A stretch of 29,604 nucleotides of DNA from Beroe ovata. Lineage: Eukaryota > Ctenophora > Nuda > Beroida > Beroidae. The stretch covers positions 21,149-50,752 of the forward strand of contig CAMPET010000384.1 in assembly GCA_946803715.1 (NCBI GenBank). Direction: 5' to 3'. The notes beneath the pieces are model-generated. The model was not told the DNA's origin and searched no databases. It saw only the letters and a program-made list of their open reading frames with translations. Position 1 is the first letter of the stretch; every line of letters starts with the position of its first letter. The position numbers were made by a program, and so were the translations under genes. Shown here one piece after another: positions 1 to 9,929 of this stretch.

Positions 1-350
1 GGACTCTACGGCGGAGGACTCTACGGCGGAGGACTCTACGGCGGAGGACGCTACGGCGGAGGACGCTACGGCGGACTTTTCAATTTAGGGTGTACGCTAC
101 GGCGGATTTTCAATTTAGGGTGGACGCTACGGCGGATTTTCAATTTAGGGTGGACGCTACGGCGGAGTTTAGGGCTCAAGCATATTCATCTCTTCACAAG
201 CACACATAACCTCATAAGAGATCGATGGTACCGCTTATAGGTATTTAGATAGATAGGTATATGATCGATTCATAGAAGGGCCATTGGGTAATGTTATATA
301 TATCAGTAATGAGCAGGACGTGGGCGGATGTGTGCGTGTTTGTGTGCGTC
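1..350 (+). repeat. Left terminal inverted repeat of the MULE
   Basis: Positions 1-75 hold five tandem 15-bp units (GGACTCTACGGCGGA, then GGACGCTACGGCGGA). Positions 76-170 hold about three longer units containing TTTTCAATTTAGGGTGGACGC. A subterminal part (about 170-350) includes CGATGGTACCGC and a GT-rich run. All of it reappears inverted at 2490-2980. The repeat may start exactly at position 1. Confidence 0.85.
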
Positions 351-674
351 TGTGTCAAATTATTAATTTCAACGTCATGTGTGAACAAGGTCGAGAACAA
401 TTTCATGTAAAGTAATTATTCATAATAATAACAGGCGTATTACAATAAAGTTAAACACATCTATCAAAATTCTAAAAATCTGCGATATAAAAATCTCGGA
501 TACATAAAACGTATAGGTATTAAACAATGTAAAATTCCAGATTATCAATCTAAACTCATCAGATACGGTATGATACTTAAAGTTAAAGTTAAACAATCTT
601 GACACAAAGTCATTATCTTCGAAAACATTCCAATACATATAACGTATTGCAATTAATAAAACCGAACAAATAAT

Positions 675-2314
675 TTACATAACACTCATCAGCAAATCAA
701 GATACTCAATAAGACGATCATCATAACGGTCGAATCTGTCAACAATGGCGTGGACCCTGACATCCTTGTCAACGTTGGCCTTCTTCCTCCGGGGGGGTAA
801 CTGCCCCACGTGGTAAGCGGCCATCTTGCCGTCCGTTGAGGACTGCTCCATCTTGACAGCAGCAAGGAAGTTCCAGAAGGTAGGATTCGAGTGGCCAACA
901 ACCCCCGAGAACTTCTTGTTCCAAGCCTCGGAGAAGTTGTTGGTCCTTCCAAGTTGAGCAAGGGTCCTGTCGTAGCAGTTCCAAGAGGGTGGGGGGTACT
1001 TGGCATTCCCAGGGCCTCTCCTCCCAGTTGAGATCCCCTCAATCCAAGTGGTCTGGAAGTAGCCGAGCAGGTCATCCATGTTGAGGTCACTGGGCATGTC
1101 GTCCAGGAGGGTGAAGAAAGAGTCCCGTACATCTGGAGCAGGGACAAATGCAAGCATCATCAACCGCCTGACCCAGGTTCTGAGAGGAGTGTACACCTTC
1201 TGTCCCGTCACAGGATCTGTTGTCACCCGCTCGTATACATCCTTGTAGCCCATCCGCTTCACAGCATTCATCACAGCCTGACAGAAGTGGAAGAAACATC
1301 CATCAATGGAGGCAGAAGGGAAGGTATCTTGCAGGGTGTTCCGCAATGCAAGCTCGAAGTCTACCATGATGGTGTCGGGAGAAAAGTTCCGCAAAGCACT
1401 CAGAGCTTGGAAGCACTCTGAGTAGGTCGGAATATCTTTGTGGGTGAGAAGGATGTAAACACAAGGAAATACCCAGGAAGCTCCGTTAGAGCTCGGAATC
1501 TCCGCATGTAGTGTCAAGACCTGAAAAAGAGTAAGGTGTTAATATCATAGAATCACGAAAAGGATCAATTCATCAATATGAGAATTTGGGATTCAAGAAA
1601 TTTACATGCCTCTCCTATATTTTATCTGATTCCGATAGAATATATGATTCAGATAGAATATATGAGAGTTGCAATGATTTCGTACCAACGAACCTGGAAG
1701 AAAAGTTGGGGACAGGAAGCGAAGGTCCCATCAATGTACCAGCTGGAACTCTCCTCCAGGATATCCAGGTTGCTCTGAGTCCCGAGGATGATGATCCGCT
1801 TCTCTTCATCGTTGTTGTCGAACCTCAGCATAACGTCACCAGCATGGGACGTGCAGTCATCATCGTCGACCTGAAGCTCAGAGAGACAGGAGGGGGCCCT
1901 GGGACGAGGATTTTTCTTCCTCCTGACACGTTGCGCTCTCTTCTTGTTAGCTTCTTCACTAGGGAGTCGTGCCCGGGTATGCAGGGAGATACCCCCAGTG
2001 GCAGAGCAGTGGATGAGGTAGGGAGCGGTGTGGGTATTCTCCGCCATGTCGGCAATGTTGGAAAACACCTCTCGGAGCTCACAGTCAGCAAGATCTGGGT
2101 CGTGACTGTGCGGCTGATTGAAGGAAGTCAGGTTGCCGTGGGAGTCTGTGTACAGACGCCCATTGCAGCGTTCGTTCTTCCGGACACATCTCCAGGCCTG
2201 TCTGCCATCATGTGTCGGTTTTCCGCACTTGGAGTAGCGGAAACCGAGGTGTAGCAGATTCTCGGAACCATTAGTTCGACCTCTTACTATCTTCACTTCC
2301 TCGTTGTTGTACAT
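675..2314 (-). CDS. MULE transposase with FLYWCH zinc finger (two exons)
   Basis: Exon 1 is complement(1694..2314) and exon 2 is complement(675..1520), joined across a 173-bp intron (donor CAG|GTTCGT, acceptor TTTTTCAG|GTC, phase 0) to give 488 residues. The start is the ATG at 2314. Residues about 20-75 form a FLYWCH-type zinc finger (conserved W, C, C and HSH pattern). The catalytic core starts with DGTF (D195) at the end of exon 1, continues with the VDFE motif (D261) and the CX2H signature GCFFH (C282, H285), and has an NNFSEAW motif giving a likely third acidic residue (E405). MULE transposases cut and paste DNA through such a DDE site. The intron falls just after the first catalytic aspartate. 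Open frames on the other strand here are shadows. The third acidic residue is inferred; the family call is firm. Confidence 0.88.
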
Positions 2315-2489
2315 AGTAGTGTGTGATGTTGGTATGAGTCAAAAGCGGAGTCATCCCCATTTATAGTCTAATGCTGTATCGAGTTCACGTGCAGCTCACG
2401 TTCCCACGGGACATTATCTTAATGAGCCTCAATTGCGGAAGCAAACATGCATGCCTTCACAAGGACAAGTTTGCTGATGAGGTCAACCG

Positions 2490-2980
2490 ATAAGCGGTAC
2501 CATCGATCTCTAATGAGGTCATGTGTGCTTATGAAGAGCTGTACACACAGACGCACACAAACACACATACAGACGCACACACATACGCCCGCGTCCTGCT
2601 TCTCATTTCCGATTTATATCATTCCCGTTTGGCCCTTCAAATTCAATGAACCGATCAACTACCTATCTGTCTAAGTAACTATAAGAAGGGAGGGGGTGAA
2701 GGTAGGAGTGTAACGTGTGGTGGGGGGGGATGTACCACACTCGCGGTACCTATCGCAGTAGAATATATGTATTAAAAGCGGTACCATCGATCTAGTCGAG
2801 GCCATGTGTGCTTGTGAAGAGATGTATATACTTGTGCCCTAAATTCCGCCGTAGCGTCCACCCTAAATTGAAAATCCGCCGTAGCGTCCACCCTAAATTG
2901 AAAAGTCCGCCGTAGCGTCCTGCGCCGTAGCGTCCTCCGCCGTAGAGTCCTCCGCCGTAGAGTCCTCCGCCGTAGAGTCC
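2490..2980 (-). repeat. Right terminal inverted repeat of the MULE
   Basis: This is the reverse complement of the left end. The outer part (about 2777-2980) matches left positions 1-235 closely, including the order of the tandem units. The inner part (2490-2680) matches left positions about 220-350 less closely. The motif GCGGTACCATCGATCT with its following CATGTGTGCTT occurs twice (2494 and 2779), so this end has an internal duplication of about 285 bp that the left end lacks. Confidence 0.83.
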
Positions 2981-2987
2981 TATACCC

Positions 2988-3046
2988 CACTATCGCATTG
3001 CAACATGCCACTTCGCATTGCAACATGCCACTTCGCATTGCAACAG
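2988..3046 (+). repeat. Three-copy 20-bp tandem repeat beside the MULE
   Basis: The unit CTTCGCATTGCAACATGCCA is present about three times directly outside the right transposon end, the last copy being truncated. It lies outside the inverted repeat, so it belongs to the flank. Confidence 0.7.
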
Positions 3047-6000
3047 GTATTCATTGCAAGGGTATTCAGCGCGATTCTACAATGATAACCTGGGCTAGTA
3101 CCTTGCATTGTCCATATCAAGTACCAAAGTTCAACTATTATAAGTACGCAGTTTAGTCCTTCGTCAATTAAAGGAAATCATCCTTTAGCTTGGGTTGATC
3201 CAAGATCTTCATTTCTCAAGATTAATGATTATCAACTCACGCGACGTGTTTCTTCCTTTTCTGATAGACTTCCGACTTCTTTAGTTCCAGATCTGATTGC
3301 TTGCTTTTCTTGTCTTCACATGAAATAAATCGGTCGTTTCTTTCAACACGATAATTATTTTCCCCCACTCAGATAAGTAAGGACGCGACTGCGCGCGCAT
3401 ATCAATATGATAATACAGTAGATGGTGAAAAATCGCTTTTAGGACAAAGTTAACAAGCCAGCGCGCTCCATTGAGTTATAGGCACACTCAACTCTATATC
3501 AAATGGAGTCGCTCTAGCCCCTGGCTACCGGTCCTCAGACCAAAGACCACTCTTGAGCCAATTAACAATGACCACCTAATCAGTTACAGACCATACTAGA
3601 GCCAATTAACAATGACCACTTAACTTAATTAGGTGAAATATCAAACCAAAGTTCCCTCGGAATGAAACAAATTGCTAACACAGGGTATGTAGATTATGGT
3701 GGCACAGGATTTGATTAATCCAATTAAAGAGTACCCTCTCAGCCACTTGCAGCCTCGAATTGTATCTTCGGAAACTGTTCTCAAAATCCATTAGTATTTT
3801 TCTCATGGAGAAACGTTTTTATAAACACTTTTTATAGCAGGAAAATAGACGTCAGGAGTGTATATACGTGCCGTAATAAGTCTCTATTTCAACTCTCGCT
3901 CTTTACACACTAAAAAGTGTACTACTGGTTAAGAATGGCATTTAAAAGGGATAGAGCATGCTCCGATGTTTAATAACTTCACGTGAATTTTGTATTTTTA
4001 TTCACATTCAGCGAGATTTTACATTGTGATTTGCGTGTCACAAGGCTTACTCAAGTCAAATGATAACAGCAAATGACGCTGACGAATTCATTAACTTGCT
4101 GTTTGTCACCTGACTGAAAGATGAGATGGGAGAAAACTTTGTGAATTAATTCAACCGGATTTCGAGACTTCATGAAATTATGGACCGTGAATCAAACATT
4201 ACAAACTCCCTTTCGCCAGCAAAATGAAATAAGATTATGACCGAATTTGAAATTTCCGAATCTCTAAATGGGATGAGTAATAGTGATATCATTGACTACT
4301 AAACCATTGACTACTATACCATCCAATCAATCATCTACATTAGTAATAGCTTTAGCAGTATAAGTCACGATTCATTTTCTCTCTCACAGTATCTGAGTTC
4401 GAGAATGGTTTGGGGCTTTGTTTCAGTAATGGTGCTGTTCGATATATGAGAGGCTATGCGACCATGGTCAATGGTCAGTGATCACATGCTGTTTAAAATG
4501 ACACATTGCTTTGTCTGGATGTTTTTGTTTGCAAAAATCACGCACTTATACCGAAAATTTACACACCATATCGTACGTGATTCACAGCCATTTGCAATCT
4601 GGTGGCAGAATCACATTGATTATAGTTCCCACTGATTTTAATCCCCACTGTGACATCAAGACAATTAAACCATCTCAAAAACGCCCTGTTCTCGTATTCC
4701 TGCCCATTTCCGAGAACAGTCCTATTCCAAATAGCTCACCTGGATATCTCACAGTATATACGAGAGGTTACGAGAGGTTAAAGGTTTACTGATTGCCTGC
4801 TGGCTGGTCGCATGGATTAGAACTAGGAGACCTCGTACGAACACTGCGTGATGGCCTAACTTTAATTTGAGTGAGGGAGAGTACCTATTGTCGGTTACTT
4901 CAGTAGCATCTAGATTTAATTAAAGTTTCATTCTTCAAAAAAGGAGGAAAATTGCGGTTTCAATATTCCGGGTAGTTTCATTTACTCGTGACGGAGAATA
5001 TGCTTGCAGAGGAGGGGTTGAGACGCTCAGTTACCGGCAAAATATTATATTTGGCATCGGAAAGACGGGAGATAAGGGAAATGTTATTATTTTTTCATAA
5101 TTATGACGCAGGTATTGAACATGGATTACATTTCGACTGAGACAACGCATATTAATTGTTTTCAGAGAAATTCCTCAGAGAAATTACCATGATACAGTGC
5201 TATGATACAGACTTGCCAAGTAGAAGCAGTCAGCCACCGACAGTCGTAAATTTACAACGATTCGAACATGTATGAAGCATTTCACATCAACTTTTTCTAT
5301 AGAAATCCTCCGTCTACACACATCACTCTTTCGTAAGAAGCAGCATGCTTATTACACGGCGTGTATAATAATGAATCCTGCAACTTTAATTTCTCTATCA
5401 CAGCTTCACAGTAATTTGACATGAAAATCAGCGCGATGATTGGATTATTCACGCCAATCTACGCGTCAAGATTCTGTGCTAAGAGTCAAGACGTCATCCT
5501 TGATTTGGGTATTATAGTTTCCAAGCTTCATAATAGTCCTCTTGTAAATGAGGGGGCTCCAGTGAAACTAATCCCCCAGATTATTTAGTGGAATGGGATT
5601 CTAGATAAAAGTATTGATCGCTGATCAAGGAGAATTGACTGTTCTGTTCTATAAAACTCGTCATGATTGTACGATTGCTACGATAACAATCACTATGAGT
5701 TTATCGGTCCGATAAATAATATGGACGCACATACTTTTAGCTATGTACCAGTATCATATATTGGAACATTTGAGCTCGGTTGAGGTTTATTATGTCAAAT
5801 GAAATGTAATAAAGGTGGGTGGGTGACAAAGTTATTACTTCATTATGCTTCTCTACTACAAGCAGCATGCTGTTCTCCTTGCATTCGACTCGGTCTTTAT
5901 GAATATTTTATGCGGTTACATTAATAATTCCAACCCAACTTTTGCTCCAGTGATCATTACGACTTGATATCGACCAGCAAACCACATACGTTTGCAACTG

Positions 6001-6816
6001 CCTTCTTTGCTCTCTCGCGTTAGTGAAGTTGTTCGGCCGGTGGAAATTAATTAAAGTCTCATGATAAAGTTGCGGCTGTTTTCGTTCTATTATTAATGTA
6101 GTGAACCATCTCTAATGGTAGTCCCGATAATCTCTATAGTGGCCTCGGTTTAGCCGTTAGCTATCATGAGCAGTGTTTAAAAACGCCGAGGGACGCACTT
6201 TATATAATAGGATGCTTTGCCGTACCGCACTCCTTCATAGGTCCGATCTAAGAGAAGGGAATTTTCTCGTTTAGAATAGGATAGCATCATGTTAGATTGG
6301 TTTCAGCTGCTGAAATGATGATTGGATCATATTTATCCATTTTCCATGCGCTCTCATTATGAGCAGTTTAAAATTCATGGGAGCAACTTCTAGTCTGTAT
6401 CCATCAATATTCAATATTATGGTCTTTGAATTATGCTCCTATTTATGGCAATTTTACGAGAATCATGCGATTTTAACCACATGCTGTGGATCATCAATGA
6501 AACGTCAGCAGTAGGCAACGTTGACATGACAGAACACTCTTGAGTTATGTTCATGCAGGACACTTCTGATTGGTAAAATGACGCAGTTTTTCTGGTATAA
6601 TGTCAGGAGTCGCATACGAACTTCAGTTGGCTTGTCGTTATTTAGTTTGGTTTGCAGTTGCCTTGATCGTACCCCAAAATTTATAATCGATTTGCAGCCC
6701 CCTGGCGACTGTGTTTGATGTATAGTAAATCCTACTTAACTTTGAAAAAACAATGAAGTGAGAAACTGATTTTTCTACACCATATTCTAACTCATTATTC
6801 TCACTGCAGGAAGGAC
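3047..6816. other. Long non-coding stretch
   Basis: No convincing exon is seen on either strand. Open frames are short and lack domain signatures or well-placed splice sites. One diverged tandem duplication of about 50 bp (3541-3640) shares GAGCCAATTAACAATGACCAC. An AG preceded by TTCTCACTGC at 6808-6809 could be the acceptor of a 5' UTR intron for the receptor gene that starts at 6817. Promoter sequence for that gene probably lies here but no core element is distinctive. Confidence 0.5.
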
Positions 6817-7833
6817 ATGTCTGATTTGGGGGAAGCATGTATCATATCATGGTTCCTCCTGTCTGGTGTTATTTCTCTCGTTGGTAACTCAGTGGTCCTT
6901 ATTGCCACGTCGGTATTCGGGGCTATCAAATTAGACAGAATTGCTGTTGTTTTGATCACCAACTTAGCGGTTGCAGATCTCGGAATGTCATTAATTGCTA
7001 TACTGCCAAGTGTGGGATCAACTCTGGCAGGAAAGTGGATATACGGTACCTTCCTATGCTCAGCGACAAACTACCTAGAAAGTCTATTAGCTGCAGCTTC
7101 TATCGGACTAACGTGTGCACTGAGTGTGACCAAGTTAACTAGCTTGTTGTTCCCGTTCAAAGCAAGGACCCGTACCAAGAGGACCGGATACCTCATAGCA
7201 GGTGTTATTTGGAGCCTGTCTCTCTTGCCCATCATACCAGACATATTTGTCCCCAGGAAGATATCTTTCAATGAAATGATATTCAGGTGTGACACAGCAG
7301 AGGTTAAGAACATTGATATATGGCTGGATCCAATGAAGTCAACTATCCTTTGTTTCATTCCCTTTATTATCGTTACGGTGTGCACAATTTGGCTTATATT
7401 TTTTGTGCACAGAGTAAGAGGTCTACAGAAGCAAAGTGTAGTGACTGCAATTCTGATATCAGCTGTTTTCCTCATTTCATTCTTGCCAGTTGGAACACTG
7501 ATGTTGCTAGGAGACAGCTTTGATGGTAGCAACCGTGTTCATCGTATTCTCATGAAACTAGCTCTCTTCTCCCCATTCATGCACTTCATGGCAAACCCTC
7601 TCATCTACTTAGTTTCAATATCAAGTTTTAGAAACTTCTTTTCCTGCCGTAATCCCAAACTAGATCCCAGGGAACTAAGAAAGCAATGTTCAGTAACTTA
7701 TGGACTATCACAAAGTCGAGGCATTTCAGATTCAGAAGGAAAGTTGTCTGAGAGAGATACTGTTAAGATTAGAAGTATTCCAACTCTGCAGCGAAATCTA
7801 ACAATAGAGGATAAAATAGTTCCTGATAGGTAA
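6817..7833 (+). CDS. Rhodopsin-like (class A) G protein-coupled receptor, intronless
   Basis: 338 residues with seven hydrophobic segments (about 9-33, 43-65, 78-102, 124-144, 174-197, 207-230, 243-266). Class A marks are the GN of TM1 (N24), LAVAD in TM2 (D54), a cysteine at the top of TM3 (C81) that can pair with C158 in the second extracellular loop, and NPLIY in TM7 (260-264), followed by a basic FRNFFSCRNPK helix-8 region and a Ser/Thr-rich tail. Oddities: the DRY motif ending TM3 is replaced by TKL (105-107), there is no CWxP in TM6 (SFLP instead), and the extracellular N-terminus is only about 8-10 residues. The ATG follows a possible splice acceptor at 6808-6809, so an untranslated upstream exon is likely. 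Ligand unknown; orphan, lineage-specific receptors of this sort are common in invertebrates. Confidence 0.88.
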   Translation: MSDLGEACIISWFLLSGVISLVGNSVVLIATSVFGAIKLDRIAVVLITNLAVADLGMSLIAILPSVGSTLAGKWIYGTFLCSATNYLESLLAAASIGLTCALSVTKLTSLLFPFKARTRTKRTGYLIAGVIWSLSLLPIIPDIFVPRKISFNEMIFRCDTAEVKNIDIWLDPMKSTILCFIPFIIVTVCTIWLIFFVHRVRGLQKQSVVTAILISAVFLISFLPVGTLMLLGDSFDGSNRVHRILMKLALFSPFMHFMANPLIYLVSISSFRNFFSCRNPKLDPRELRKQCSVTYGLSQSRGISDSEGKLSERDTVKIRSIPTLQRNLTIEDKIVPDR

Positions 7834-8904
7834 AGTTAATCTTTAAAAGTTAATCTTTAAAGTTAATCTTTTGAATGAAGAAGTTATACCCTTAAAAGAG
7901 AGATAGACAGAGGATAAAACTGATATTGGCTATTTGAGTAAAAATGAAGTATTGATTCTCATAATTTCTTCTTACCTTTTTCATCCTCTGTCATCCAGTG
8001 AAGGAAGCTCATGAAGTAATGAGCAATAAGAATAATCATACTTGCCTTGTCCTAAAGGAAAGCCTCTATGTTACAATATCAATAATCATTATATCCATCA
8101 GTATGCAAATTTCATACATATCTTTTTCAACAATATGTTTGATAAGTAACAAAATTATCCACTATAAATATTGATGGAGAAAACTGATGGAGAAAATTGT
8201 CCTTGATTATATAGTCCGGAATAAGGGCTATAAAAATAGCTAATCTGACCTCACCTAGCTAATCTGACTTCAACTATGCTCATTTCTTGATAAGTGATAG
8301 GAAATGATCTTGCAGTGAAGGATATAAATAGAATTACTTTGATAGGAAATGCCTTTAAACATAGTTCAGTTCCGTCTGACTTGCCTTTAAATAGCCCACC
8401 GACTCTAACCCTTGGTCCTTACACAAACACAGGGCACAAGGGAACTGAGGAAATAAATTCCCAGACTGTATATCTTTGATAGTTTTAGCTTTATTGATAG
8501 CTTTGATAGTTTGAGCTTTATTGTCCATTGGCTATTTAGTCCTCGTATCAGCTAATATCATATCCAATCAATGAGAGTTAGTTTTAAACCGACAGATTCA
8601 AAGGATAATTAACTAACTAGTAACTATCTCTCATTATAACTCATGGCTCATGCAACAATGTTGCATTGCAACATTCATTCAATTGTGAAAACATGAAAAC
8701 ATTATGCCCCCCATTATGGCATTGAGGTGAGGAGATAAAGATCAAAATTCAGGACAACAGAAAAATTCGATTGATCACAATAGTAAAATTATATTATATC
8801 TCACCCAATATATAAAATTATATTATATCTCACCCAATGTCCCAATAGGGCAATACCTGAATGCCTGATACTTTGAACGAGAAACAGTGCACACATACAA
8901 CATA
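7834..8904. other. Intergenic sequence with small tandem repeats
   Basis: No gene is seen. Just after the receptor stop is a three-copy GTTAATCTTTAAA repeat (7834-7871). At 8478-8522 a TTTGATAGTTT-AGCTTTATTG unit is doubled, and at 8785-8838 a 29-bp unit containing ATTATATTATATCTCACCCAA is present twice. The short open frame at 8294-8479 has no recognisable features. Confidence 0.5.
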
Positions 8905-8917
8905 ACATCTCGCAATC

Positions 8918-9372
8918 ATGAGAAATTCGTTTCGCGCGCGCAACAGGGTCTTTCATCGATTGACAATCACTTGTCAGATGTTACCTGACCTGTTTCTCGC
9001 GCGCGCGCCTTCATCGCGATCGTGTCTGATGTTACCTGACCTGTTTCTCGCGCACGCGCGCCTTCATCGAAGGCCGAAACAGTTTCGAAATGTTTCGGCC
9101 TTCGATGGAGGCGCGCGCGCCGCGCGCGAGAAACTGAGGTCAGATAAAATCTGACATTCTGACAAACAATCACCAATAATGGTCTGAAAAGTCGCAACAT
9201 GCACAATAGACGGAGACGCGCAATGCACCGCGCGCGGCTGCCGAGTGCCGGCTAGGATTTAGGTTGTCTAATGTCTAGCGATGCTAAACTTAACCGCGAA
9301 GCGGCTTGCGTCAGTTTGCGTCGCGCGCGCAAAATGAAATTCTCGACAGGGTCTATCATCGATCGACAAGAT
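8918..9372. repeat. GC-rich foldback repeat (MITE-like), copy 1
   Basis: An island of CGCGCG runs in AT-rich DNA. A core inverted repeat is centred near 9086: TGTTACCTGACCTGTTTCTCGCGC on the left and GAGAAACTGAGGTCAG on the right, around CTTCATCGAAGGCCGAAACAG / GTTTCGGCCTTCGATGGAGG arms. The GTTACCTGACCTGTTTCTCGCGC block also occurs as a direct repeat (from 8979 and 9032). The right part (9290-9372) contains CCGCGAAGCGGCTTGCGTCAG and then GAAATTCTCGACAGGGTCTA, both found again at 21697-21811. A non-autonomous foldback or MITE element is the simplest explanation; no coding capacity is visible. Confidence 0.6.
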
Positions 9373-9390
9373 TTGGGTCACGCAGCGCGG

Positions 9391-9929
9391 GAACAAAGGA
9401 GAGTAAAAGCGTATAGTTGATACATTCGTCATCACTCATTCAGCAGTGGTTAAGTAATTCATTCAAGAAACAGTGGTCAAATAGCATCCTGCAATCGTTG
9501 TAGTGTTGTACAATACGACTTCTGTTGCTGAAATGATCAACAGAAATGTCACATTCATATGGTTGTTGATATGTGTAAAAATGGTCGTGTAATTTATTCA
9601 ATTCCATTTATTTGCACTTCAATGTAAATGGTTATGACACTACATGTGCTAATTCTAATACATAATTTATTCTAAAAAAATTATCTTTATATTGCTGATA
9701 CCCAATACTGATTATGTCAGAGCTATTCTGAAACGCACTCATTGTCTGTTTCTGTACCGATAACCCTCGAGATAAGAGTAGTTTGGATAATTACGCTTGT
9801 TTGAATTCAGAATCATCAACTCTACATCACTAATGTAAACCGTGACTTAGCATCAAAGATACAACCTTGAATTGGTTCTTGTTATTATTTGGATCAGGAA
9901 CCAGGGATCATTGTTCAACAGATAGTTTC
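9391..9929. other. Upstream region of the prominin gene
   Basis: No coding signal. This AT-rich stretch separates the GC-rich repeat from the first prominin ATG at 9930 and should hold the promoter and 5' UTR. No TATA box or other core motif stands out, so the transcription start cannot be placed. Confidence 0.4.

Larger units (their letters stand above)
1..2980 (-). mobile_element. Mutator-like DNA transposon (MULE) with long terminal inverted repeats
   Basis: The element is bounded by inverted repeats: the left end (1 to about 350) is repeated in reverse complement at the right end (about 2490-2980). Both outer ends carry three units of GGACTCTACGGCGGA, then two units with GGACGC, then repeats of a unit containing TTTTCAATTTAGGGTGGACGC, in the same order. 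The window begins exactly where the right-end comparison predicts the left terminus. The left flank is therefore missing and a target-site duplication cannot be checked. Between the repeats lies a two-exon transposase on the minus strand. Long inverted repeats plus a FLYWCH/MULE transposase are typical of the Mutator superfamily. The two ends are very similar and the coding region has no stops or frameshifts, so insertion may be recent. Confidence 0.85.

Noticed and set aside
1586-2254. 222-residue open frame on the plus strand
   Set aside because: It lies antisense to transposase exon 1, which has FLYWCH and DGTF motifs; the plus-strand product has no recognisable features.
4511-4792. 93-residue open frame on the plus strand
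   Set aside because: No domain, signal peptide, splice context or neighbouring exons; its length is not surprising for random sequence in a 3.8-kb gap.
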